Source: Oscheius sp. JU75
Taxonomy: Eukaryota > Nematoda > Chromadorea > Rhabditida > Rhabditidae
Direction: 5' to 3'
Length of the DNA stretch: 64,000 nt
Assembly (NCBI GenBank): GCA_037178855.1
Contig: JASJZC010000002.1
Span: 5,778,501-5,842,500, forward strand
The position numbers were made by a program, and so were the translations under genes. This document shows, one piece after another, positions 27,401-38,459 of the stretch. Under the pieces are notes generated by a model. The model ran no database searches, was not told the DNA's origin, and saw nothing but the letters and a program-made list of their open reading frames with translations. Within the stretch, counting starts at the first letter, position 1; each line of letters begins with the position of its first letter.

Positions 27401-29331
27401 CTTGTTGGAACCATTTTTTAAGCGTCCGGGATGACCAATCCTGTTCTCTATCAGTCTCTACCTGTCTGTCCGCTAATACTGTTAGAGACTCTGTCCGCTC
27501 TATCCGCCACTACAGAAGATTCACACGGCCTACTAACAGTTCTTTTGTGAGAGAACCGTGTGCTTACCCTCTAAGTTGTGGGACTTTCGACAACTCTTAC
27601 CTCGCGCTTAAAGTCGTAGACATCTGGCCAAGAAGACTACAGACAATTGTCAAGACTTGTATATGGCTGAATATTAGCTGTTACTATAGACACTTTTTAT
27701 AGTAGGATTTTAATTTCTCACTCTTTGTGATTGGAACAAACTACTCAAGAGAATACAGTACTTCAAATAATGAGAATTTGTTTTAGGACAATCTTTTGCT
27801 CCTACTGGGTTCTATTCGCCATGACCGGCTATTCCTGATGCGATTTCTGCGGGGTGATGTTTGTCATGAAAACAAGTTATCCTCAATTTCAGTGTTTTCT
27901 AGTTATATGGATGGGTCTCGTTGTGGTTTGGAGGTTATTCTTATCGGCATTAATATTGCCAATGGTGGCTTTGATTTCGCTTGTTTCGCGCCAAAATTGA
28001 AGACGGAGAGACGCTTAAACACTACGCTTCAATATCTACATTGTCCTAAAACAAATTCTCTAACCACCTAGCCTATCTCCGATATTCTTTTTGAGTTGTT
28101 CAGTATAGAGGATTATAATAGTTTACTTACTGGAACTACTTCCCACCAACGATCCTATCGTATTAGGAAAAGGCATAAAGCTCTCCATCTGGCTCAGTCT
28201 AGTGTGGAAATCTTACTCATTCTCTGACATGTCCCAAATATGAAAATAAAAGCAAACGCTTTACTTACCCTTGTCGATAAAGAGTACGTCTCCCTTTTTG
28301 GCGTACGCTGGTATGGCACTGGCCACTGTGGCGTATCCGTAACTGTAGAGGACAGATTCCTCGCAGTCCATGAATCTGTGCATCATTTCTATTGGATCTT
28401 CCTCTCCCACTCACTTAGCAATCTCCGACTCTAGATCCAGATGAACATCAACGGTCCCGTAGAAGCCTCTGGGACCGCAGGATCCAACTCCGTACTTGAA
28501 AATCGTCTTTTTGGCAACTTCCTGTACATTTGATTATAAAAATAGTTTTCAAGGTCTCACCTCGATTCTCTTGTCTCCAATAAAGGAGAGGAAGTTCGAA
28601 GTCGAGAGATTCAAGTACTCCTTGTTCTCGATGATCACTTTCTTTAGCATCTTTCTGAACTTTTAGTCTATAAAGGAGCTTTGTTTCAACTGACCCATCG
28701 ACATACTTCGGATTAAGAGCCGGATGATCTTCTGGAGTGGGAGGGACCAATGGTTCTGGCTTCCAGGCCTTGATAATGGCATCCTTTTCCTAAAAAAGTA
28801 GTTTTCAAAGACAGAACCTCACTAGAATTGGACCAAAACAAATAGGTTACTATAACCAAGGTTCAAAATTTTAGAACCAAGGGTCTCTGATGTGAGACTG
28901 TTTTTTGAGCTCACAACTGCCCGTCTAGACAGAATGGAACAGGTACAGATTGGCAGGGGCAATGCACGTTCTTAAAATACCTTCTCGTTCCTCACAAAAT
29001 GGGCTAACAAAGGAAAAGTGACAGGCTGACATGGACAAATTGACAGCTTAGTGAATCAAAAGGTTCTGCAATCTCACTCAACTCTTTGTCTGACTAGAAT
29101 GTGCCATTGGCAGATGAAATATGTAAAGAAATCATATTTTGACCCACCTCCTCTGTCAGATTTAACTTCTTGGCCTTTTTCGCCTTCCTCTTCAACAGAA
29201 ACCAAGAGACGACGGTCACAATTCCGATCAGAAGCAGATGAAGCAGTGAATAATTAGAAATCTGAAAGTTCTCTCGAAAAATATTGTTTGAACCCCACAT
29301 CAAAATAGCTCCTGATCGTTGCCAAGTCCAT
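21415..29331 (-). CDS. Serine palmitoyltransferase subunit 1 (SPTLC1/LCB1)
   Basis: ER-membrane subunit of serine palmitoyltransferase, the first step of sphingolipid synthesis; LCB1 lacks the PLP lysine and works with SPTLC2. Twelve exons: 29299-29331, 29148-29261, 28695-28789, 28561-28654, 28415-28521, 28269-28375, 27083-27204, 26876-27047, 22324-22455, 22133-22284, 21621-21728, 21415-21579; 466 residues against 473 in human. One transmembrane segment ([18 protein letters not shown]), then [56 protein letters not shown] and [14 protein letters not shown]. The first exon ([11 protein letters not shown]) is preferred because ATG follows GTTTCAG; a start at 29300 is possible. Intron 8 (22456-26875) contains the trehalase gene antisense. 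Confidence 0.93.
22907..22980 (+). other. tRNA-Arg(ACG)-like pseudogene inside SPTLC1 intron 8
   Basis: A box TGGCTCAATTGG, an anticodon loop CTACGAA (would be ACG), and B box GGCTCGATTCC in order and spacing. The anticodon stem has a C-C mismatch, the D stem a T-T mismatch, and the acceptor ends do not pair, so it is probably not functional. Confidence 0.5.
24118..26807 (+). CDS. Trehalase, GPI-anchored type, nested in SPTLC1
   Basis: Alpha,alpha-trehalase (GH37) that splits trehalose into two glucoses at the cell surface. Ten exons: 24118-24213, 24251-24372, 24416-24553, 24593-25034, 25128-25324, 25407-25645, 25790-25883, 26076-26345, 26383-26527, 26613-26807; 645 residues. It has a signal peptide ([13 protein letters not shown]), signature 1 [15 protein letters not shown], the acid Asp region SGWDFSTRW, signature 2 [10 protein letters not shown], and GFGWTNGV near the C-terminus. 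The hydrophobic end ([15 protein letters not shown]) is a GPI-anchor signal. The start codon is 1 nt after ATTACAG. The whole gene lies on the opposite strand within one 4.4 kb SPTLC1 intron, ending about 70 nt before the next SPTLC1 exon. Confidence 0.96.
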
Positions 29332-29939
29332 TTTCTGAAACAAAATCAGAGAATTTCACGGAAAGAAGGACAAAAGTGACGAGAAGGAGATAAATTCCAC
29401 CGTGAATCAGCAGTGAGAATGGCGAGAGACGGCTCGTCCAAAGAACCCAAACTGATACGGGACAGACTGAGCTGAATCGGGGTGTGATTTTTCCGGTGTA
29501 AGGTACAAGAAAATGCAAAGGGAAGGGCCTACGTTTGTACAGTGTGCACCTGGCATTTTCGGCTAAACGTTTGTGCCAAAACAAAGTTGCTATTGGTAAC
29601 TAGGATACCGACTGAGGAATGCTTTGCAGTCGAGAATTGTTGAACAGAGTCTCTTTCAATCTAGGCATCTTCAAAACGTGTTTGGGTCATGCTCTGGGAC
29701 CATACTTTGGGATATAAAACGCTGGGGGATCAAGATAAGCTAAGATTTTGCTAGGAAATCAAGCCAGCTTGTTTTCACTACAAAAATGCACCTGAAATCG
29801 ATCGAAACAGATAGATGCAGTGTCTGAAACCCGATGCTATAAGCGCATTAGAACTTTTTTTTTGTTGGAAAAATAATAAGAAAATCAACAATCATAGATA
29901 ACAAGTTAGTCGAATAATGTGGCAGCCTTCTTCTTTTTT
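29332..29939. other. Short intergenic region, NEPRO-like 3' end to SPTLC1 5' end
   Basis: No supported gene. A minus-strand frame at 29300-29584 is hydrophobic but has no family signal. Confidence 0.4.
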
Positions 29940-31715
29940 TCAGCCGTCTAGGAGACTCGTGAACTGTGGAGTCGGCTGAAAGAGAGACATGGTTAAAAGT
30001 GTGTTGGGTAGTTTCGGACATTGTTGACTCAACGAGTCGGCAAACATACACTTGTTTCTGGCAAAAAATCTACTAGTATTGCATGAAAAAAGGATAAAGT
30101 GGCTTGGACGAACCTGATAGAACTGTATTCTTCACCTTTTTCGTCTTTTTCAACTTTTTTTTGAGTTTTTTCGGGATTGGAGTGGCGTCTGTTTCCGTAT
30201 TTATGCTGCTAATCGACACGTCCATGATCCTCTTTTTTTTTCTGAACTAATTTTACAAAGTTTTGTTAGGGAAACCAACTTTTCTAATGGCCAGAGGGGT
30301 CGAACTAGCTGTTGGCTTCAACCCCTTACTCTTTTTTAGTTTGACGAGGAGCTCGGCTGATTTCTCGACCTGAATTTGCTTTGAAAATGCTATAAAATGT
30401 TGACAAAACCTGTATAATCTCCCTTTTTGTAATTTTGAGACAGTTTGTCTCGAGGCTCCGGCCCTCCGGCTTCTGTTTCTTCTTCCTTTTCGTCTTCTTG
30501 GGAAACAGGCTCTCGTTTAGGGTTGTGTCTTCCCGTAAATCAGTCTGTAATCGTTTTATTGGATAAATAAAAACAAAACCGAACCTCAACTTCCTCGTCT
30601 CTGGTCACATCGACCCCGAAATCGATGGTGGATTCCAGGTAGGTGTTGAGGCAGCGCTGTGACTTGGTCTTGTTCAGCTCGTTTTGAGCGACGGCCTCGT
30701 CCAGCTGCTCGTCTGTCAGTCGGAGCAGCTTGAGCACGCGTCTCGGGTCGGCATGGGACGACGGCTCGACTTTTAGAAGACTGGCCACCAGGGGAATCTG
30801 AGAGGATTTCGCTGGAAAACTGGACCGGAGTTTGAACGTTTGTCTGGAAAACGTACCTGGATTCGGCTGGGACAAAAAACTCGGAGATGGAATCGTAAGC
30901 ACCGGCGATCAGCCCAACCTGGACCGGAATCTGCTGGAAGAGCTCGGCACAGAGCCCGAGAATAAAAATGCCGAGGTTTTCCTATAAAAAGGTGTTTTAA
31001 AAAGGGCAAGAGGCTTACCCAATGTCCAATATCGATGTAGCCGAGCATCGTATCGGCCGCTTTGATGCAAATGTCTCTCAACTGAAAATAAACAGTATTT
31101 TAGAATGACAAACAGTTACAAACCTTTTGAAGGAGGTATAACTGCTCCAGGAAGGTAGTTCCGATGTATCTGAGTGTCTCCGGCGTCGGCATGTAATAGT
31201 AAGACTGGGCCACCGATTGCGACAGTCTCTGAAAGCTATTTTTAGTATTTTCAGGGCAGGATAGCTAAAAAAAAAAACAAGCAAATTCTGACCTTATGAA
31301 GTTCAGTCAGCACTTTGAGGAAATCCGGCCGGTTGTATTTGCTGAGAAGGGACTTTAGCCGGCGAAAATGCTTCCAGAATAGCTGAACATGGTCATTAGA
31401 AGAAGAAAGAGAGGTCTAGTACCTGATGTCGATGAGGAGCACTGTATTTGTAGGAGGCTGACGTGAAATATTTCTCAACAACGCTGGAGAATCGGTGTTT
31501 CTGCTGCGAAATCCAAATTACGACGTTTTTTTTTATAGAGAACAAACAGACTGACCAGATTTTCCAGCGCAAAAAGAAAACTTCTGACCGGAATGGAATT
31601 TGTCTCCAGTTTCGAGGACAATAACTGTGTTGGCTGCTCATTTGCGTGTTTTAATATGATTTCTGGACTTGTTTTTACAAAGGAGACCTAGCTACTAACC
31701 TTCCAAAGCATCCAT
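29940..31715 (-). CDS. Nucleolar NEPRO-like protein (3' end uncertain)
   Basis: Clear exons: 31700-31715, 31556-31662, 31423-31500, 31293-31382, 31124-31228, 31019-31081, 30857-30981, 30585-30819, 30410-30544, 30280-30369; all phases fit. Helical N-terminal half: SAPHRHQLFWKHFRRLKSLL, then YLLQKLRDICIKAADTMLG and IGHWENLGIFILGLCAELF. The C-terminal half is Lys-rich (KKTKRKKKQKPEG), as in nucleolar proteins. The layout resembles Nucleolus and neural progenitor protein (NEPRO, DUF4477), but this is from memory of pattern. The next exon (30114-30241) opens with nine A's: read literally it stops at 30209, but with eight A's it continues as PIPKKLKKKLKKTKKVKN and may join a last exon ending at 29940. 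Confidence 0.55.
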
Positions 31716-32427
31716 TTTGTCAAATTCAATTTTATCTGTACAATTTTCTTGGTCTGAAAACGACAAGTATAGAAAAAAGACAAGAAAAGCAAGGCAGATG
31801 AGTGGAAAATGAGAAATGCAGAAAAATTTCTGAGTTTTGAAGCCTTCAAACGCGCGCGCTTTCCTTATTTTCTGAGTCGACTACCAAAGTACTGAGTTTA
31901 TGGATTTTCTGGGGTTTCCAGATGGTTTTCTTAAGGTTTCTAAGGTTGAGACAGCCGCGGAAACCGTCCGGAAGGTCAATAGAGCCTGAAAGGAGCTTTC
32001 ATAAACTCTTTGACAGAAAAATATCCCAGTTATGAATTCTTGACAAAGAACATCATATTTACAAAATACCCTTTTAATTTCCCACACAAAGGCGACAGAC
32101 TGACGTAAGATTACGTACTCGACTCTTTGCAGCTGGATGACCTATTTATCAACATCCTCGCTCACAGTGCCAATGAGTTCTCTTCGTCGCTTGCTCTTCT
32201 GTCTCTCTCCGTTCTCGACCACTTCAAGGTGTGCCAACGCCCCCAGTCGTCATCAGAAATCAAAGTCGAATTGTCATCCTTGTATTTCGTATCGAGAAGA
32301 AGAAGCTGACGCAACAGATAGTCAGATCGATGCGGGCCCCCATAAATAGCCGCGCGCTACTGATTGTGCGTCTCTTCTATCTCTTTCTGACCTTTGCTCA
32401 AAGAATTGACCACTCGATTTCAGAACC
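31716..32427. other. Intergenic region between divergent NEPRO-like and MsrA genes
   Basis: No gene seen. It likely holds both promoters; CCATAAATAGCC at about 32340 is a weak TATA-like match. TTTCAG lies 4 nt before the MsrA ATG. Confidence 0.4.
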
Positions 32428-33893
32428 ATGACCCTGCAAAAGGCATACCTTGGCATGCAATGCTTCTGGGGAGAGTCGGCCTTTGCTAAGGTGGGTTTGT
32501 GAGACAGTCATAACTACCACAGTTAGACGGACAACCTGGCTCGACTCAATAAGACAGAAACAGTTCTTGGCTTTCAGATCAGAGGAATCCGGACTACCCG
32601 TGTCGGCTACGCTGGTGGAACCTCGGTCAACCCGACCTACAAGAACATTGGGGATCATACAGGTACCGACTCATCATCCAAAAGACCATTTCTTTTTCAG
32701 AGGTCACTGAAGTCCAGTTCGACCCTGCCCAGATCACCTATCGCAAGGTTCTGGACTTTTTCTGGTCCCATCATGACCCTTCTGAGCGCAGAAAGAAGCA
32801 ATACCAATCTGCCATTCTCTATGTGAGCGATGAACAGAAGAAGATAGCCGAGGAGACGTTCGAAGAGGCCAAGAAGAAGCACGGAGACGTCGAGACCTAC
32901 GTGGTTCCTCTGGATGTCTTCTACCAGGCTGAGGACTACCATCAGGTTCGTGACTGTCTCCTATTTTTTGACTTCTTTTTCTTGTCGTTCCCAGGCGATA
33001 ATTTTGAGATTGAGGCTTGAAAGATTACCAAACGAAGGGAAAGAGAACAGTGGCATCAAAAATAACTTACCTTTACAATTGGCATCTGGCGTCCGTCTGC
33101 GACACAAGTCAACTCTAATCTGGGATAAAACTTGACAATGTTTGTAGCCTTTTCGGCCAAGTATTATCCTAGTTTAGGATTGACAAGGCGAGTCAGGACA
33201 GTTCAAGTTACAAAATGACTATTGACAGTGAGTCTCTCCGGGACTGGTGTAGTTCAGACAAGCAGAATCTTTGGTGTGGACGCCAAAAAGAATTTGAAAT
33301 CGTTCCAAGTAATTACTGTTTGGAGCAAAACAGAACAAATTTTCTCTTAAAAATTCCATAATTACACGCTTTCGTTATCGTATTATATCATGAAACCGTC
33401 GTAACTTAATAGCCACTTTTCGGAACCAAAACCTAGATTTTCGGATTAGACATGTTCTGCAAAGCTGTTCATTCCGATCTGCTCTACAACTTTGCAAAAC
33501 ATCAGAAAATTGTAAAGAAACGTCATGGACCCGAAAGAGCCTCTGAAAAGATTAAGGTTGTATGGAACGGCTAAAGCGGATGAATCAGACAAAGGGTCGC
33601 GTGAGGTTCTGTCAATCTATGAAAAACCTGTCTGGCCTTGTTCTCTCCCTATGTTCTTCCTGTTCCAGAAATACTGGCTTCGAAACAAGAAGGACATCTT
33701 TGACAAGCTTCATCTCTCCGACGACCAGGTTGTCACCAGTGTCTTGGCCACGAAGCTCAACGCCTACGCCGCTGGATACACCGACTTCTCGGAGCTTGAG
33801 GAGCTGAAGAAGGAACACAAACTCTCTGACGACCTCGTCCAGAAGATCACCGACTTCGCCAAAGCCGGTGGCGATCCGCGTAACTGTCATTAA
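32428..33893 (+). CDS. Peptide methionine sulfoxide reductase MsrA
   Basis: Reduces the S-epimer of methionine sulfoxide in proteins. Exons 32428-32490, 32578-32662, 32701-32945, 33669-33893; 205 residues. The catalytic Cys is in GMQCFWGESAF (residue 12), then VGYAGGTSVNPTYKNIGDHT, EVQFDPAQITYRKVLDFFW, HHDPSERRKKQYQSAI and FYQAEDYHQKYW, all standard MsrA blocks. The C-terminal 60 residues are helical and less conserved, ending RNCH; a resolving Cys could be that one. Intron 3 is 723 nt with no visible coding content. The short N-terminus gives no organelle signal. Confidence 0.95.
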
Positions 33894-34052
33894 TACAAAA
33901 TGAACATTCCTGGTCAGTCTTCTTATCTCTATAGCCCTGGCCACAACTAGGAAAAGATAAGAGTGTTTGAAATAAGTTTATGTACTAGCGGGAACACAGA
34001 GGCACTAATGAAGATCACAGATACAGCTTTTTTTTTATATAGGGAATGTGTG

Positions 34053-37000
34053 TTAGACGGCGCTTTCTAGCTGGTACTTGGACTCGAGACGGTTGCGGAT
34101 ATTCGTACAAATCATATTGAGTGGATTGGCTGTCGAGCTCTCCATCTCGAGCACGTTACACAGAATCGCGTATCCCTGATTGTTGTAGAGTGCTTTGAGG
34201 CCGATTCCGGTCGAGGCCAGAGTTCCGATGCAGACAGCTGCCTAAACATACGAAGGTCTTGGCCACTCTATCTCTCTGACTCTCTGTCAGTCTGTCCCTC
34301 AACTCCATCCATTTCTTACTCACCTTATATCGTATCCTCCTACAGTATTCCATATGTACAGTATCGGTCACAGTGAGCATTTCCAGAAGAACAGAGACGG
34401 CTCCCTGAGCAACCAGAGCCTCCTCATAACGTCTGGCCGCTAGACGGGAGAAAATCGTAGCGATTTGCTCCTGCACAAAAATGGTAGAACAGTCTTGACG
34501 ATGGTAGGCTTGAATCAGTTTGGCAATCGTGTTTCTTCTGAAATTATCAGGAGTTTAGTGTTCGGTGAAAAGTTGAGAGATATGAGACTAAAAATTTGGT
34601 CATCCTCTTTCCTGACAAAAGATCTTAAAAGCGAAAGGAAAGAATCTACTTACTGATAGAGTGTCTCGACCGATCTTGGTTCATGAAGAGCTACATTTGA
34701 AATGGCAGCTGCTACAAGTAGCAACGACTCTCCGGTACTGCATTCGTCGATTAGATCTGAACTGACTTTACACAGCCGTTTCATGTTCTCTTACCTATCA
34801 ACCGGATGAGAACTTTGTCAGCCTGATTTAGTTTGACAAAGGCATGCTGAGGATTCGTCAGCTGCGTCAAGACCCCAGCTGCCTCGATTGAACACGTCGT
34901 CGAGGCAGAGTTCAGTTGTTTTAGAACCACTTCGAGACCGCCGAGCTAAACTTACGGTATCTTTTGAACAGATACCACTCACCGAAAGCAGTGTCAAGCA
35001 GCCTTTAGCCACTCCACATAGTACTGCTAGGGCACGGAGGATTAGACGTGTGCTGTCAATTCCAATTGAAGGACATTTGATCAGTTTGACCAGACTGCTA
35101 ACTCCACTCCACTGAATGATTTCCAGGGAGAGTTCATCTCCGAACAGGGCCACATGGATGAGATGTTCGAGGGCGATGACCACGAGACGGTCTCGACTAC
35201 CACACTCACAGAGGTACTTGCAGATTATCTAGAAGACGAGAGTATGAGGAAGGAAGAGAAGTAGTAAGAGGGACAAGGGAGGTATAGATGCTGACAGAGA
35301 CACCATAAGAAGTTGGCAAAGGGACTGAACAGGATAGAAGGACGATAGAGACATGGTCATAGTGGATTGAAAGGACCAGGTCAACAGAGTGTTTCCATGG
35401 TAATTCGTTACACTGGACTCACCCTGGCAAAGAGTTGGAGGACCTGTTCCACTAGTTTCCTTACAATGATTGTAAAGTAACTGGTCACAGAAACGGAATC
35501 AGAAGAGTTGAGATTCTGTATCGACTTCAGTTCTCCAACATGATGACGGACAGTTTCCAAGTCCTGAAGAAACATACTCACAGCTGATAAGTAAGGCTAC
35601 CTGTTTTGGGATATTATAAACACAGGGCGAACTTTCGACAATTTGTACAAACACGGCTGCTTTGGCAATGAGATCTCTGGAAGTGCTGGCAGAAGAATGA
35701 CTGCTCAGAAGGGAGTAGATGGCCGAGGATCTGACCAATATCTTTGATGTAACCTTCCTAAAAAGAATCTTACGTCCGTAGCACGTGATCCATCGTGCTG
35801 GCCATTCGGGGGTAGCTCGGAAGGCTCCGACACTGGAATGGGTGGTAGGGACTCGGCTCGCGGGCTGGTTCTTCTCTCGAGGAAGAGAAGGAGTTCTGGG
35901 AGGCCATTGCCATGTCGGCTAAAAGACAACATTGTTTGAGAAACTATTGACTTGCTATTAGGACACACATACGGCCGGTTACAGAAAGCAGCTAACCTGA
36001 ACATTGACCTGAATCTACGGAAAGAGTGCTGTCGGAATGCATGCTCTTTGGAGAGGAGGATGGAGGGACTGGAGGCAGGGATCGGTCAGGATCTGGTCTG
36101 AAACCTTATGCATCGAAAGTATGTCTTTTTACCGAACAGAAATTGTGATGATTTCAATATCTAGCAAAAGGTTAGCGCTCTGCACCCTTTCCCTTTTAAG
36201 AGGAAAAGGACCAAGATCTTGACGCAGTCGGTTATATAGAGCTACGACTATACAAATCCAAACGTGACGCGTTCGATCCCGGAGCTTGACAAATGCTTTT
36301 GCCTGTCGATGAAACAATAAATTTGTCTGTTTTCACTACTTTCAAACGCAAGGATACGTACTGGACTCAAAGCTTCAGCTACGTAAGATAGATTCAGACG
36401 TACCTTCTCTGCTGTCTGGCCTTCTCTACGTCTTCCTGATTCACAGCAATCGTATGCCTCAATCCGGCCCTCTTCAAGACCTTCGAAGTACGAAAATCCA
36501 GCTGCTCGTATGCCGGAGGAGGAGGCTTTGCCAACGAGTTCTGTGATCCCGATATGCTGATCACGGTGGCTTGACTTTCTCGTCTGGGCCGGTAGCCGGG
36601 CGGCACCCACTGAAAAAGAAGAGCATTGGCAAATTGGTGAGGGTCAGTTGGGTGAAAATATGACTGACAGCTGTCACAACGTGCACAATCTCAAAGTCGA
36701 GGGGGGAAGGAGGAACACACGTGGCTCCAATTTGCATGCTCGTAAAAGGGTGCTTGGACTGGGGCCACAGCTGTGGAAACACTGGGATTATAGTCAGTGA
36801 GTGTGGGGACAGAGCGATACTCACGTAGTTATTGTTCACGATGTCAGATTTCTGAGCCAGGGAGCCGGTCGACTGCGAGGAAGTGCCTGAAATTGGAGAC
36901 TTGGGACCAGAGAGGCTAATCAGCTGAAACCAATGGCGAATTTGAAGAACGGCGTTCCGCTCTCGAGCTATTCCCGAGAGAGTCACAAAACAATCTCTCG

Positions 37001-38459
37001 CAACATTAGAGTCCCAGAAAAACAAACCTATTCGGTAGGGAACATCGACCGCCGCCTCGTTGAACTTGCAAGCCTCGATGAGGTCCAGTGTGGACACTGA
37101 TGCAGCTGGGGACGGTTGGGATTGGGCTGCAAGGGAAGTGATTCTTATGGAAAGAAGTCTGCCTCACATATTGTCTCATTCCTGTTGTTTTTCAATCGGG
37201 CAATCCGTCTTTGAGGCTTGGGAGGAGGGACAAGATTGCCAGTTGAGGAGGATAGGACTTTGGGTCTGAAAATGTAAGTATAGAAAATTTTTGATTTTTC
37301 TATCACGATTTTCTTCACTTTGATATGTCTCACCAGTACGATATTGTATGTTTTAAAAGGTGCTATTCTTGAAAAGAATTATGATTTTCCGAGGTGAACT
37401 TTCTTGACAACTCCCAGAGTATCAGGCATGGGATCCCTGGTTTTGAATCTCATCGGGCTCGGTGCCTATTGGCTCAAAGGCACTGAGAAAGACCATGGAA
37501 GCGTAAGACTCATAAGTCAACGTCTTCTGACTTACCCAAAATGTGTCTTTATGTTCTGGGAAGAGACTATACCGGGTCGGTACGAGACGCATAGTTTTTG
37601 GCCTGACCCTGTCATCCACAAGGTCCCCAAGATCAATTTTTACAAAGAAATAGTAAGGATCAAACCAAATAAAACTAACGGTTCTTCATCAGAAGAAGAG
37701 TTCATGACGTCCATCCCAGACCAAAAATGACTATCTACTTGTTATTCATGAGAATAATTGGACTCTTTGAGTTTATGGGGATGAAAACAGTCAAATAAAA
37801 GAAGACGGACCGAATGAGCTGAAAGGGAAGACCATGTCCCAACTGAATGGTGTGTCTATGGAGCCAGAGACCCAAGATGTCCTGCTCGGAGCTGGACGAA
37901 ATCATGGTGGGAAAGAGGCTGTTGCTGCTGTCTTGTGACGCAGTCCTCATTGAGACAAATGTATTTGCGCGTTGCGACAGGAGGTGTTCCGTCAGCTGGC
38001 ATCACCTTTCTTACAGGCCGAGAAAGAGCCAAAAGGCCCACGGGGAAACCCGATCTTCCGAAAGCAAAATGTGGCCTGCGGGGAACGGTGTCAAACACTC
38101 TCTTACCTAGTCACAACAGAGACGAGTGGAGTCGGCTTTTGAGGGAGACAGCTGACCGAGGCGGAAAGATCAGCTCCCAGTAGGGACTTGCCATAGAGGA
38201 TGATCTGACTCTCATGCTCTGTGACTAAGGCAAGATCGTCTAGCCATTGCTGGGTAGTTTCTTCCACGTTGTAAAGATGCGACTAAATTGGAAAGGTTTG
38301 AAGATTTCCGTGAATGAATTTTAATGTCGCCTTTGAATATCCTGTCGCTGTATCTCTGTCTTCCACTCCTTACAAAACTTGGCTTACCGTTGTATTGTTA
38401 GGGTCAAGGTATTCGTCGCTTTCCAAAGAGTCCCAGTAGCGGGCGAGGCCGAATGGCAT
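34053..38459 (-). CDS. Inscuteable homolog (spindle orientation adaptor)
   Basis: Adaptor linking Par3/Par6 to LGN/Pins in oriented cell division. Fifteen exons close to 796 residues: 38388-38459, 38107-38282, 37168-37265, 36825-37126, 36669-36770, 36404-36609, 36009-36097, 35774-35918, 35601-35757, 35423-35563, 34983-35228, 34795-34945, 34654-34756, 34324-34537, 34053-34241. The N-terminus has NVEETTQQWLDDLALVTEHE, matching the LGN-binding helix of Inscuteable. A Pro/Ser-rich middle is followed by armadillo-like repeats (SRDRLVVIALEHLIHVALFG, LVAQGAVSVLLEML). The C-terminus ESAV is a PDZ-ligand type, like ESFV in known Inscuteables. Intron 2 (839 nt) contains open frames that could be alternative exons. 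Confidence 0.82.

Noticed and set aside
37404-37730. 108-codon plus-strand frame
   Set aside because: Lies in Inscuteable intron 2; the plus-strand translation shows no family pattern.
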